A stretch of 64,000 nucleotides of DNA from SG8-30 sp963710135 (GTDB lineage: Bacteria; Pseudomonadota; Gammaproteobacteria; Steroidobacterales; Steroidobacteraceae). This document shows, in pieces, positions 8,485 to 17,939 of this stretch. Numbering within the stretch: the first letter of the stretch is position 1; each line of letters begins with the position of its first letter. A program made the position numbers and the translations under genes. Under the pieces are notes generated by a model. That model ran no database searches, was not told where the DNA came from, and saw only the letters and a list, made by a program, of their open reading frames with translations. The stretch covers positions 124,001 to 188,000 of the forward strand of contig CAVPYY010000003.1 in the NCBI GenBank assembly GCA_963710135.1. Reading direction: 5' to 3'.

Positions 8485-10242
8485 ATGACCCCACACCGCG
8501 CCCTGCTGCTCCTGGCTTGTCTGCTGGCGACCCCTGCCAGCGCGGGAATCGATGTCACCATCTCGGGCGTCGACGGCGCGCTGCGCGAGAACGTCGTGGC
8601 ATTCCTGAGCCTGGTGCGCTACGCCAACTCGCCGGATCTGGATCAGGAGCGCGTCGATCGCCTGGCGCAGCGCGCGGAGCGCGAAGCGCGCTCGGCATTG
8701 CGACCTTTCGGCTACTACGACCCGGTGGTGGTCGCGACCATTGCCGAGGGCGAGTCGCCGGATTCGTGGAAAGCCGAGGTCAAGGTGACGCTCGGCGAGC
8801 CAGTAATGCTGGCGGGGGCCGAAACCCAAGTCACCGGCCCGGGCCGTGACGAGGCGTTCCTGCGCGAGGTGCTGGAAAACTTTGCGCTCAAGGTCGGGTC
8901 GCGCCTCAGCCACGGGGACTACGACGCGCTGAAGGCCGCACTGCAGCGCGCCGCCGCCAGTTACGGCTACCTGGACGCCGCCTGGACTCGCGCCAGCCTC
9001 GAGGTCGACCCGGTCACCCGCGAAGCGCATGCGTTCCTCACGCTCGATACGGGTGAGCGCTACCGCTTCGGCGCGACCGAGATCGAACAGGACTTCCTCG
9101 ATCCCGACCTCGTGCGTCGATACCTCCGCTACCGCGAGGGCGACTGGTACGACGCGGTGCTGCTGCTGCGGACGCAGTTCGCGCTCGATGATTCCGAGTA
9201 CTTCTCCGTGGTCGAGGTACTCCCCGAGGCGCGCGACCGGGTCGCGAAGACCGTCCCGGTGCGGATCGATTCCGAGAAGAACAAGCGCTATCGATACCGG
9301 GTGGGCGGCGGCTATGCAACCGACACTCAGTGGCGCCTGTTGCTGGGCTGGACCAATCGCCAGGTCAATCGCCGCGGTCACCGGCTGAGCGCGGAGGCCC
9401 GGCTGTCGGGCCTCGAGCAGCGCATCGATCTGAACTACGTCATTCCGTGGACCGACCCGGCGCTCGAGAAGCTGTCGCTGCGCCTGCTGACCGGCAGCGT
9501 GGACTCGGGCGACGTGACGACCCGGGGCGTGTCGTTCCGCCCGGGCCTCACCCAGGTCCGCGGTCGCTGGCAGCGGGTGCTGTTCACCAACCTCGATTAC
9601 ACGCGGGACACCCTGCCCAACCCCACCGGCACCACCGTCTCGTCGGTTGCGACCCAACGCAACCTGCTGCTGGTCCCCGGCATTTCCTATGCGCTGCTGC
9701 CGCCCGGCTTCATCGCGGGAGGCGCTGCAGGACGCGGCCTGTACGGCGAACTGTCCGGTTCGACCAGCGCGTTGGGCTCGGACTCGGACTTCCTGCGCCT
9801 GGTGGTGCGCGACGAGCGCCGCTTCGATCTGGGCGGCCCCTGGCACCTGACGGCAAGGGCCGAAGTCGGCACCAGCGCGGTCGGGGACTTCCAGGACTTG
9901 CCGGCCCAGTACCGCTTCTTCGCCGGTGGCGATCGCAGCGTGCGCGGCTACGGCTACAACGAGCTGTCGCCGGTCGACGCGGAGGGCAACAGAGTCGGCG
10001 GTCGTCACCTGGTCATCGCGTCGCTGGAGATCGAGCGCGACCTGCCACGCAATTTCGGCGTGGCCGCGTTCGTCGATGGCGGCAACGCCTTCAACCGCTT
10101 CGGCGATCCGCTGGAATACTCGGTCGGTCTCGGTATCCGCTATCGCCTGCCATTCGTGAGCGTGGGCCTGGACGTTGCGCAGTCCATCTCGCAGCCGGAT
10201 CGCTCGCCGCGCGTGCACTTCAACTTCACGCCGCTGTTGTGA
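8485..10242 (+). CDS. tamA: Translocation and assembly module outer-membrane protein TamA
   Basis: The 585-residue Omp85 protein has a signal peptide (LLLLACLLATPASA, cleavage near residue 20), N-terminal POTRA domains (about residues 25-265) and a 16-strand-type barrel. Barrel marks include SVRGYGYNELSP (the Omp85 RGY motif) and a C-terminal strand HFNFTPLL. With TamB it forms the TAM bridge for outer-membrane protein insertion and phospholipid traffic. TamB follows with a four-base overlap, confirming the operon. Confidence 0.95.
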   Translation: MTPHRALLLLACLLATPASAGIDVTISGVDGALRENVVAFLSLVRYANSPDLDQERVDRLAQRAEREARSALRPFGYYDPVVVATIAEGESPDSWKAEVKVTLGEPVMLAGAETQVTGPGRDEAFLREVLENFALKVGSRLSHGDYDALKAALQRAAASYGYLDAAWTRASLEVDPVTREAHAFLTLDTGERYRFGATEIEQDFLDPDLVRRYLRYREGDWYDAVLLLRTQFALDDSEYFSVVEVLPEARDRVAKTVPVRIDSEKNKRYRYRVGGGYATDTQWRLLLGWTNRQVNRRGHRLSAEARLSGLEQRIDLNYVIPWTDPALEKLSLRLLTGSVDSGDVTTRGVSFRPGLTQVRGRWQRVLFTNLDYTRDTLPNPTGTTVSSVATQRNLLLVPGISYALLPPGFIAGGAAGRGLYGELSGSTSALGSDSDFLRLVVRDERRFDLGGPWHLTARAEVGTSAVGDFQDLPAQYRFFAGGDRSVRGYGYNELSPVDAEGNRVGGRHLVIASLEIERDLPRNFGVAAFVDGGNAFNRFGDPLEYSVGLGIRYRLPFVSVGLDVAQSISQPDRSPRVHFNFTPLL

Positions 10243-13200
10243 TCGCCGCGCGCCGCATCGCAGTGCTGGCCACGCTCGCCGCGACAGCGGTGCTGATCGC
10301 CGTCGGTGGCCTGCTCGCCTGGCTGCTGCTCACTCAATCCGGGCTCGACCGGACCATCGCGCTGCTCGACCGGATCGACGCCGTCGGGATACGCGTCGAC
10401 GGCGCGCGCGGGAGACTGGCCGGACCACTGCAGTTCGATACGCTGTTCGTCGAGACGGACAGCGCGGTGATCGAGGTGCAGGGCGCCGAACTGGATCACG
10501 CACCGCTGGCGCTGTTGTTCGGCCGTGTCGTGGCGACGCGGCTCAACGTGCAGTCACTGGCGGTTCGACTGCGCGAACCCGATTCGCCGCCGCCGGATCG
10601 TGCGCTGGCGTTCATGCCCCGCTGGCTCTCCGCGAGCGTCGCGGACGGCCGGGTGACCACGGCCTCGCTGTCGCTGCCCTCCGGCCGCCGGCTCGAGTTC
10701 GCGGATGTCGAACTGAGCGGCACCGTGACGCATGCCCGTATCGACCTGACCAGCCTGCGGGTCAGGACACCGCAAGGAACCGCCGCCGGCACCGCCCGCC
10801 TCGACGCCCGCAAGCCGCTGGCGCTGCGCGCCAAGCTCGACTGGACCCTGGCATCGCAGCCCCGGTTTGCCGGCTCGATCAATGCCAAGGGTGATCTGGA
10901 CAAGCTGGAGCTGAGCGGAACGATCGTCGCACCTGCGAGCGCCAGCGTGGCCGCGACGCTGACCTCGCTCGGTCCCGAGCTCGAATTCGACGCCAGGATC
11001 GACAGCGACGGTTTCGATCTGACGCCCTGGCTTGCCGACCCGCCGCTCGGCCCGCTCGCCGGGTCGATCAGCGCCCGCGGCACGCTGCAGGCGCTCGAGG
11101 CAACCGGTCGGCTGGACGGACGCGGCCTGCCTGCCGCCGGCATCGACGTGACGACCGCGATCGACTTCATGGCTGACGCGCTGGCGGTGCGCAGACTCAG
11201 GCTCGCTTCGCGCGATGGCACCATGCAGCTCGACGGCAGCGGCACAGTCGCACTGTCGCCTTCGCCGGCCATCACTGCCGACATCAGCTGGCGGGGGCTG
11301 CGGTGGCCCTTCGACGGCGATCCGCTGGTGACGAGTGCCACCGGACGCGCCACGCTGAAGGGCTGGGAGATGCTCGCATTCAACCTGGATGGCAGCGCGC
11401 TCGCCCCCGGCTATCCGTCGCTGCAGGTGGCCGCCACGGGATTCGCGGACCGCGACGGCCTCGGCATCAGTGAGGCGGCGGTGAGCAGTGGTCGCGCGCG
11501 CCTGACGGGCAGCGGCTTCATCGGCTTCTCCGCGCTGCGACCGTGGCAGGTCACCGCGGCAATACGCCAGCTCGACCTGTCGACATTGCGGGCAGGCCTC
11601 GACAGCAATCTCGGTTTCGACGTTGCGGCGTCGGGTCTCGGCATGGACAAATCCGCCGCCTGGGCCGCGGTGCTCAGTCGCACGTCCGGGACGCTGCGGG
11701 GCCAGCGGGTGGCGGGTCAGGGATACGTGCGCCATCGCCCCGGCTTGACGGACTTCGAGCGATTCGACCTCAGCATTGGCCCGGCGCGCGCGCAGATCAG
11801 CGGTCAACTGGGCGCGGGCACGGCGCTCGAGGCCAGCATCGTCGCCGATGACCTCTCCGCCATCGACGACGAACTGGGTGGCGCCATCGAGGGCCGGCTG
11901 TCGGTCAGTGGGGCCGGTGCGCCCAGTGTCGGCAAGGAGCCGCTCTGGGTGGACGCGTCATTTCGCGGCCGCGACTTGCGCTATGGCGAGCAACATGCCG
12001 CCGTGCTGTCGCTCGACACCGTGATGGACCTCTCCGACCAGCAGGACGGCTGGCTGCGACTGCGGGCCGCCGGCATCACGCTGGCGGGCCAGAGCATCGC
12101 CACCACCCGCCTGTCCCTGGACGGACGGGCCGCGGATCACCAGGTGGAGATGCGCGTCGGCGCAGGGGAACGCGCGCTCAGCCTGCTGGGGACCGGCGCC
12201 TACCGGGATGGATCCTATCGACTTGCGGCGGCCCGCATCGAGGGCGCCGGGCCGCAGCTGGAAGGCTGGTCGCTCGAGCAACCCCTGCAGGCGTTGGTAT
12301 CGCGGCGGATCGCTGAACTGGAGCCAACCTGTTTCGTTCGCGCACCGCGACGATGGTGTATCGAGGGCCGCTGGCAGGCCGCGGCGGGCTGGTCTGCCTC
12401 GCTCGCGACGGAGTCGTTCCCGCTGGAAGCGCTGGCCGTCGAACTGCCGGGCAAGCCCGCCTATCGTGGCCTGCTCGACCTGAAGGCCGAGGCCAGAGGC
12501 CTGCCTGGCCAGCCCTGGACCGGCACGTCGGAACTGCTGCTGCGCGATGCCCGCCTCATGTTCATGACGCCCAGTGGCCGCCGCGAGGAACGCTCGCTCG
12601 GCGTGACCGCCCTGCGGGTCACGAGCACCGCCGAAAGCCACCAGCTGACGCTGCAGTCCCGCGATGCGGAGGTCGGCACCCTGAATGGCAGCGCCACGAT
12701 CGCGCGACTGCCCGGTCGCTCGCTCGGCGACTCGCCACTCGACGGCCGGCTGCGACTGTCCACCAGGCAGCTCGGGTTGCTGCCACTGGTGCTGGCGGAC
12801 ATCGACCGTGCCGACGGCACGCTCGAGGCCGACGTGGGCCTGTCGGGGACGGTCGCCGAACCATTGTTTGCCGGGTGGGTGCAGCTCGACGACGGCGCCC
12901 TCGAGCTCTACCAGACCAACCTGCGCCTGAAAGACGTCACGGCGCGGATCACCTTCATGGAACGTGCACTGACGCTCAAGGCCTCCGGGCACGCCGGCGA
13001 AGGCAGCTTCACCGCCGAGGGCCGGATGGGCTGGCAGGGCGGGCAGATGCAGGGCACGCTCGACCTCGACGGCAGCGGACTTCTGGTGGCCGACCTGCCC
13101 GAGGCGCGGATCGAGGCGTCGCCCAACCTCAAGTTCCGGGTCGACGGGCGCGAGATCGACGTCAGCGGTACCGTGACCATTCCGGCGGCACGCATCGAGC

Positions 13201-13988
13201 CGCGGCAGTTCGTCGGCGCGGTGCCGATCTCGGCGGACGAGAAGATCGTCGGCTCACAGGCACCCGAGCAGGGCCCCAGCGCCTATCGCGTGTCGACCGA
13301 CGTGCGCATGGTGCTGGGCAAACAGGTCAAGCTGAACGCCTTCGGCCTCAGTGGCCGGCTGGAAGGCAGCGTGCGTGCCCAGTCACGCGCCGATGAGATC
13401 GCGGTCGGCACCGGTGAGCTCGAGGTCAAGGATGGCAAGTACCGCGCGTACTCCAAGGAGCTGGACGTCGAACGGGGGCGCTTGCTGTTCGCGGGTGGGC
13501 CGGTGGCGGATCCCGGTATCGACCTGCGCGCCAAGAAGGACCTGCCCGGCTACGAAGTCGGCGTGATCGTCCGGGGCCGGCTGCGCAAGCCGGAGCTGAG
13601 CCTGTACTCGGTCCCTTCCCTGCCCCAGTCACAAATCGCCTCGCTGCTGCTGGTCGGACGCAGCATCGACACACTGCAATCGGGAGACCGGGAGACCCTC
13701 GGCAGTTCGACGCCGGGGCTGATTGCCCAGGGCGGCTCGATCCTGGCCGGTCAGCTGGGGCGCTACGTCGGGCTCGACGACGTGGCCGTGGAAACCGACG
13801 CCGAGTACCAGGCGTCGCTGGTCATCGGCAAGTTCCTGTCGCCGCGCCTGTACGTGAGCTACGGGATATCGCTGACCGACGCGATCAATACCTTCAAGCT
13901 GCGCTACACGATCGGCGACAACTGGGTCATTCGCGGCGAAGCGGGCCGTGAGGCCAGCGCGGACGTCGAGTACACCGTCGATCGCTGA
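10239..13988 (+). CDS. tamB: Translocation and assembly module inner-membrane protein TamB
   Basis: The 1249-residue protein starts at GTG overlapping the tamA stop. An N-terminal membrane anchor (LATLAATAVLIAVGGLLAWL, residues about 9-28) is followed by about 900 residues of repeated AsmA-like beta segments (DGR/DGSG-type strands). The C-terminal DUF490 domain carries LSLYSVPSLPQSQIASLLLV and ends in SLTDAINTFKLRYTIGDNWV, normal for TamB. It spans the periplasm and docks on TamA. Length and domain order are normal and no frameshift is seen. Confidence 0.95.
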   Translation: MIAARRIAVLATLAATAVLIAVGGLLAWLLLTQSGLDRTIALLDRIDAVGIRVDGARGRLAGPLQFDTLFVETDSAVIEVQGAELDHAPLALLFGRVVATRLNVQSLAVRLREPDSPPPDRALAFMPRWLSASVADGRVTTASLSLPSGRRLEFADVELSGTVTHARIDLTSLRVRTPQGTAAGTARLDARKPLALRAKLDWTLASQPRFAGSINAKGDLDKLELSGTIVAPASASVAATLTSLGPELEFDARIDSDGFDLTPWLADPPLGPLAGSISARGTLQALEATGRLDGRGLPAAGIDVTTAIDFMADALAVRRLRLASRDGTMQLDGSGTVALSPSPAITADISWRGLRWPFDGDPLVTSATGRATLKGWEMLAFNLDGSALAPGYPSLQVAATGFADRDGLGISEAAVSSGRARLTGSGFIGFSALRPWQVTAAIRQLDLSTLRAGLDSNLGFDVAASGLGMDKSAAWAAVLSRTSGTLRGQRVAGQGYVRHRPGLTDFERFDLSIGPARAQISGQLGAGTALEASIVADDLSAIDDELGGAIEGRLSVSGAGAPSVGKEPLWVDASFRGRDLRYGEQHAAVLSLDTVMDLSDQQDGWLRLRAAGITLAGQSIATTRLSLDGRAADHQVEMRVGAGERALSLLGTGAYRDGSYRLAAARIEGAGPQLEGWSLEQPLQALVSRRIAELEPTCFVRAPRRWCIEGRWQAAAGWSASLATESFPLEALAVELPGKPAYRGLLDLKAEARGLPGQPWTGTSELLLRDARLMFMTPSGRREERSLGVTALRVTSTAESHQLTLQSRDAEVGTLNGSATIARLPGRSLGDSPLDGRLRLSTRQLGLLPLVLADIDRADGTLEADVGLSGTVAEPLFAGWVQLDDGALELYQTNLRLKDVTARITFMERALTLKASGHAGEGSFTAEGRMGWQGGQMQGTLDLDGSGLLVADLPEARIEASPNLKFRVDGREIDVSGTVTIPAARIEPRQFVGAVPISADEKIVGSQAPEQGPSAYRVSTDVRMVLGKQVKLNAFGLSGRLEGSVRAQSRADEIAVGTGELEVKDGKYRAYSKELDVERGRLLFAGGPVADPGIDLRAKKDLPGYEVGVIVRGRLRKPELSLYSVPSLPQSQIASLLLVGRSIDTLQSGDRETLGSSTPGLIAQGGSILAGQLGRYVGLDDVAVETDAEYQASLVIGKFLSPRLYVSYGISLTDAINTFKLRYTIGDNWVIRGEAGREASADVEYTVDR

Positions 13989-14029
13989 GCCGGCCGCGGG
14001 CCCTCCGACGGGGGCCCTTGACTACGTCC

Positions 14030-14062
14030 GCATATTTATGCAGACTCTCGCAACTTTATGCA
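14030..14062. promoter_or_regulatory. Candidate ArgR boxes upstream of argR
   Basis: A perfect dyad GCATA-TT-TATGC lies at 14030-14041. Its right half TTTATGCA is repeated at 14055-14062, 20 bp away, so two sites face the same helix side. E. coli ARG boxes are AT-rich 18-bp imperfect palindromes in pairs about 21 bp apart, so the spacing fits, although the TGAAT core is not exact. The position just ahead of argR and the arg genes suggests autoregulation. Confidence 0.5.
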
Positions 14063-14082
14063 TGCCGCCCCTGCAATCGACC

Positions 14083-14541
14083 ATGGCCAGCAACAGCGAA
14101 CATTCGATGACCCATGCGCGCCGCGAGGCGCTCAGGCAGATCATCACCGGCACCCAGGTCGGCCGCCAGGCCGACCTGGTGCGCATGCTGGCCAAGGCCG
14201 GCCATCGCGCGACCCAGTCGAGCGTCAGCCGCGACCTGCGCGAACTGGGCGTGGCCAAGCGCGGCGATCGCTACGTCCTGCCTGACGATTACGCCCCGGC
14301 CAGCGGCGGCTTCCGCGCGGTCGCCGGCTTCGTGCGCCAGGTCCGCCCGGCGGGCTCGTCGCTCACGGTGATCCGCACGGCCGCCGGCGCGGCGCAGAGC
14401 GTGGCGATCGTGCTCGACCGCGCCAGCTGGCCCGAGGTCGTCGGCACCATATCCGGCGACGACACCATCTTTGTCGCAACCGACGATGCACGCGCCCAAC
14501 GGGTCGTGATCGATCGTTTGCGCGACCTCTTCCGAGCCTGA
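14083..14541 (+). CDS. argR: Arginine repressor ArgR
   Basis: The N-terminal winged-helix domain includes RREALRQIITGTQVGRQADL and the recognition segment RATQSSVSRDLRELGVAK. The C-terminal oligomerisation/arginine-binding domain includes VVGTISGDDTIFVATDD, where GDD contacts arginine in ArgR. The start is uncertain: the ATG at 14083 is annotated, while the ATG at 14107 (MTHARREAL) aligns best with family N-termini. It heads the arginine operon with only 9 bp to argG and has ARG-box-like repeats just upstream. Confidence 0.93.
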   Translation: MASNSEHSMTHARREALRQIITGTQVGRQADLVRMLAKAGHRATQSSVSRDLRELGVAKRGDRYVLPDDYAPASGGFRAVAGFVRQVRPAGSSLTVIRTAAGAAQSVAIVLDRASWPEVVGTISGDDTIFVATDDARAQRVVIDRLRDLFRA

Positions 14542-14550
14542 GATCCTCCC

Positions 14551-15777
14551 ATGACCCGCAAGACTTCCGGGGCGACCTCGCCCATCCTGCTCGCGTTTTC
14601 CGGTGGCCTGGACACTTCCTTCCTGGTGCCCTGGCTCAAGGAGACCCACGGACGCCCGGTGATCACCCTGACGGTCGACACCGGTGGCATCGACGCGGAT
14701 GCCGCGCAGGTGCTGGAGCAGCGCTCGCGTGATCTCGGTGCTGCCGGCCATCACCTGATCGACGCGCGGCGGACCTACTTCGACGAGGTGCTCAAGTACC
14801 TCATCATGGGCAACGTGCGCCGCGGCCAGCTGTACCCGCTGTGCGTCGGTGCGGAACGCTCCATCCAGGCCCAGACGCTCGCCTCCATGGCGCAGAAGCT
14901 CGGCGCGGCCACCGTGGCGCACGGCTGCACCGCGGCGGGCAACGACCAGGTCCGCTTCGAAGTGGCGCTGCGCACGCTGGCCCCGGGGCTCGAGGCGCTG
15001 GCGCCGGTGCGCGACGAAGCGTTCCAGCGGCCGGCGCAGGTCAAGTACCTCGCTGACCGCAAGCTGCCAGTGCCACCGCGCGGCGCCGCCTACTCCGTCA
15101 ACCGCGGGCTGTGGGGCGTCACCATCGGCGGCACCGAGACGCTGACCTCGACCGGCTCGCTGCCCGAGCACGCCTGGGTCCTGTCGGCCGGCGCGCTCGA
15201 TCACCCGCGCGCACCCGAGCGGCACGTCATCGGCTTCGAACACGGCGTGCCCTGCTCGCTCGACGACGCGACGCTCGACCCGGTGACGCTGATCGAGCGG
15301 CTCGAGTCGCTCGCCGCGCCCTATGGCATCGGCCGCGGCATCCACCTCGGCGACACCATCATCGGCACCAAGGGCCGCGTGGCATTCGAAGCCCCCGCGG
15401 CCGAGGTGCTGCTCGACGCGCATCGCGAGCTGGAAAAGCTGACGCTCACCGCCCGGCAGCAGCGCGTCAAGGACATGCTGGCGGCACCCTACGGCGACCT
15501 CGTGCACGAAGGCCAGAATCTCGACCCGGTCTGCCGCGACATCGAGGCGCTGTTCGAGTCCTCGCAGGTCCGCGTCACCGGCACGGTCAGCGTGCAGTTC
15601 CGTGCCGGCAGCGTGTTCGTCGAGGGCATGGACTCGCCCTACTCGCTCATGAAGGCGTCCAAGGGCGTCTACGGCGAGGCCGCCGGCGAATGGTCGCCGC
15701 AGGACGCCCTCGGCTTCTCACGCATGGTCTCGCTGCCCAGCATGTTCTGGGCGCGCGCCGGCGGCCAGCAAGGATAG
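14551..15777 (+). CDS. argG: Argininosuccinate synthase
   Basis: The 408-residue enzyme condenses citrulline and aspartate with ATP. The N-terminal pyrophosphatase-type P-loop is AFSGGLDTSFLVPWL (residues about 15-29), followed by TVDTGGIDAD. Other family motifs are YPLCVGAERS, AHGCTAAGNDQVRFE and SVNRGLWG. By recall its LDTS-plus-TGG wording is closer to the Bacteroidetes/Xanthomonas-type ArgG than to the longer E. coli form. An 8-bp gap separates it from the P-loop gene, consistent with an operon. Confidence 0.95.
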   Translation: MTRKTSGATSPILLAFSGGLDTSFLVPWLKETHGRPVITLTVDTGGIDADAAQVLEQRSRDLGAAGHHLIDARRTYFDEVLKYLIMGNVRRGQLYPLCVGAERSIQAQTLASMAQKLGAATVAHGCTAAGNDQVRFEVALRTLAPGLEALAPVRDEAFQRPAQVKYLADRKLPVPPRGAAYSVNRGLWGVTIGGTETLTSTGSLPEHAWVLSAGALDHPRAPERHVIGFEHGVPCSLDDATLDPVTLIERLESLAAPYGIGRGIHLGDTIIGTKGRVAFEAPAAEVLLDAHRELEKLTLTARQQRVKDMLAAPYGDLVHEGQNLDPVCRDIEALFESSQVRVTGTVSVQFRAGSVFVEGMDSPYSLMKASKGVYGEAAGEWSPQDALGFSRMVSLPSMFWARAGGQQG

Positions 15778-15784
15778 TTCCCCG

Positions 15785-16867
15785 ATGCGCAACATCATCG
15801 TCGACAAGATCGCCTCCGTCGTGCAGGCCTGCGGCCTGTCGCACGAACTGCGGGTCGCCACCGACATTCCCTGCGAAGAGGGCGTCGTGCTGGCCGTCGA
15901 GGTGCTCACCAACAAGGCCACCTACAACACCCTCGAGCTGGTCAGCGGGCGCATGGCCAAGGTCGCCAAGGGCGACATCGTGGTCGGCGCGCTCGGCCAC
16001 CGGCGCGCGCTGTTCGGTTATTCCGGCCACCTGCCGACCAAGCTCGTGCCCGGCGACGTCATCCAGATGCTCAACATCGGTGGCGTGCTGGGCGTGTGCG
16101 ACTCGGCCAACCCGGAGCGCGGTCGCCCGTTCGACTGCCGCGTGCTCGGCGTGGTGCTGCACTTTCCGTTCCTCGGCGAGCGCATCGGCGTGCCCGCGCG
16201 GGTCGGCTCTCGCAAACTGGACTACGCGGCGACCACCGACACGCGCGGGGTGCCGGTCGTAGCACTGGCGGGCACCTGCATGGAGGCGGGCAAGACCGCG
16301 GCGGCCTGCGCCATCGTCGCGCGCATGCGCCACCGCGGCCTGACCGTCGACGCCTTCAAGGCGACCGGTGTCTCGCTGCGCCGGGATATCCTGGCCATGG
16401 AAGACGCTGGCGCGCGTCGCTCGATGATCTTCACCGACTTCGGCGTCGTGACGACCACCGCCAGTACCGGACCGGCGCTGACGCGCACGATGCTGACCGA
16501 GATGGCCGCCGGCGAGCCCGACGTCATCGTCTTCGAGTTGGGTGACGGCCTGCTCGGCGCCTACGGCGTGGAGTCCATCCTGATGGCGGACGACATCCGC
16601 AGTGCGCTGACCGGCGTGGTCCTGTCGGCCAACGACCCGGTGGCGGCCTGGGGCGGCGTAAAGCTGCTGCGGGAGCGCTTCAAGGTCGAGCCCTGCGTCG
16701 TCACCGGCCCCGCCACCGACAATGCCGTCGGCGTGGAGATCATCCGCGAGCAGATGGGCGCGGCGGCCTTCAACGCGATGACCAGCGGCCCGGCGCTGGG
16801 CGATCACGTGATCGCAGCGGTCGGCCTCGAGGCCAAGGCGCGCGAACGCCCGGTGGTGACCGAATGA
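15785..16867 (+). CDS. Uncharacterised P-loop protein (DUF1611/dethiobiotin-synthetase-like) inside the arginine operon
   Basis: This 360-residue protein is not a known arginine enzyme. Residues 1-150 form a beta-rich domain (VLTNKATYNTLELVSGRMAK, then GDIVVGALGHRRALFGYSG). From about residue 155 there is a P-loop domain: VVALAGTCMEAGKTAAACAI (Walker A GTCMEAGKT), KATGVSLRRD, a TDFGVVTTT switch-like segment and DVIVFELGDGLLGAYGVE. This order resembles DUF1611 C-terminal domains and BioD-like P-loops. It sits between argG and argC and overlaps argC by four bases, so it is coexpressed with the pathway. One DUF1611 member (DgcN) is, as I recall, a D-glutamate N-acetyltransferase. A role in acylating glutamate here is only an inference. 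Confidence 0.6.
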   Translation: MRNIIVDKIASVVQACGLSHELRVATDIPCEEGVVLAVEVLTNKATYNTLELVSGRMAKVAKGDIVVGALGHRRALFGYSGHLPTKLVPGDVIQMLNIGGVLGVCDSANPERGRPFDCRVLGVVLHFPFLGERIGVPARVGSRKLDYAATTDTRGVPVVALAGTCMEAGKTAAACAIVARMRHRGLTVDAFKATGVSLRRDILAMEDAGARRSMIFTDFGVVTTTASTGPALTRTMLTEMAAGEPDVIVFELGDGLLGAYGVESILMADDIRSALTGVVLSANDPVAAWGGVKLLRERFKVEPCVVTGPATDNAVGVEIIREQMGAAAFNAMTSGPALGDHVIAAVGLEAKARERPVVTE

Positions 16868-17925
16868 GCGCGACGACGCCCACCATCGTACTCGGCGGTA
16901 CCGGCTACGTCGCCGGCGAGTTGCTGCGCCTGATCGCCGCGCATCCGCACCTGCGACTGGCCGCGATCGCTTCCGACAGCCAGCCTGGCGAGCCGGTCGT
17001 GGCGGCCTTCCCGCACCTCGGTCCCGCGATCGGCGAACTGACCTTCGCTTCCCAGGAGGAAGTGCTGTCACTCGCCTCGCGCCTGCCGCGCACCGCCGTC
17101 TTCTCGGCGGCGCCGCACGGCGTCTCGGCCGAGCTGATCGACACCCTGCTGACCCGCGCGGAAGCCGCCGGCACCCGGCCGACCGTGGTCGACATCTCCG
17201 CGGACTATCGCTTTGCGGACGTCGCCGGCTACGAGCGGGTCTATCGTCACCCGCATGGCGCGCCCGAACGCCTGCCGCAATTCACTTGCGCGGTGCCGGA
17301 GCACCTCGCGAGGGTGGCGACACCCCACGTCGCCCACCCCGGCTGCTTCGCCACCGCCACGCTGCTGGCGGTGGTGCCGCTGCTGGCGCTCGGGATCGTC
17401 GAGCCGCGCCTGTTCGTCAGCGGCATCACCGGCAGCACCGGCTCGGGCCGCAAGCCTGGCCCCTCGACGCATCATCCCCAGCGTCATGCCGATTTCTACA
17501 GCTACAACGCGCTGGCGCACCGCCACGCCCCCGAAGTCGCGGCGCTGGCGCGCGCCGCCTCGGGCGTCGACGCCGAGATCGCCTTCGTGCCGCACTCCGG
17601 CCCCTTCGCGCGTGGCATTCACGTGACCGTGCAGGCGACCCTGGCGCGCCCGATGGCCACTGCCGAATTGCTGGCCGCGCTGCGTGGGTTCTACGACAGT
17701 TCGCACTTCGTGCAGGTGCTCGACAGCGCGCCGCGCATCAAGGACGTGGTGGCCAGCAACTTCGCGCAGCTGTCCGCCGCGAGCGCTGGCTCCAGCGTGG
17801 CGGTCATGTCCGTGCTCGACAACCTGGTGAAGGGCGCGGCCGGCGGCGCCGTGCAGTGGATGAACCGCCTGCTCGGCTTCGAGGAAACCGCCGGACTCAC
17901 CGCGACCGCGCCCGGCTGGACCTGA
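16864..17925 (+). CDS. argC: N-acyl-gamma-glutamyl-phosphate reductase
   Basis: The 353-residue enzyme has an N-terminal NADP Rossmann motif (VLGGTGYVAGELLRLI) and the catalytic Cys in HPGCFATATLLA (residues about 158-169). Two further family motifs are SGITGSTGSGRKPG and HSGPFARGIHVTVQA. It reduces the acyl-glutamyl phosphate to the semialdehyde, and ArgC enzymes in general do not reveal whether the acyl group is acetyl or succinyl. The ATG overlaps the stop of the upstream P-loop gene; argD follows after about 14 bp. Confidence 0.95.
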   Translation: MSATTPTIVLGGTGYVAGELLRLIAAHPHLRLAAIASDSQPGEPVVAAFPHLGPAIGELTFASQEEVLSLASRLPRTAVFSAAPHGVSAELIDTLLTRAEAAGTRPTVVDISADYRFADVAGYERVYRHPHGAPERLPQFTCAVPEHLARVATPHVAHPGCFATATLLAVVPLLALGIVEPRLFVSGITGSTGSGRKPGPSTHHPQRHADFYSYNALAHRHAPEVAALARAASGVDAEIAFVPHSGPFARGIHVTVQATLARPMATAELLAALRGFYDSSHFVQVLDSAPRIKDVVASNFAQLSAASAGSSVAVMSVLDNLVKGAAGGAVQWMNRLLGFEETAGLTATAPGWT

Positions 17926-17939
17926 GGACGGGACGAGTG

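Noticed and set aside
7312..10218. A 968-residue open frame on the minus strand opposite the NRDE and tamA genes
   Set aside because: Composition is Arg/Ala/Gln-rich without domains; it is a GC-rich shadow of well-recognised genes on the plus strand.
13998..14017. GGGCCC...GGGCCC hairpin after tamB as an intrinsic terminator
   Set aside because: There is no T tract after the stem; the call would be too weak.
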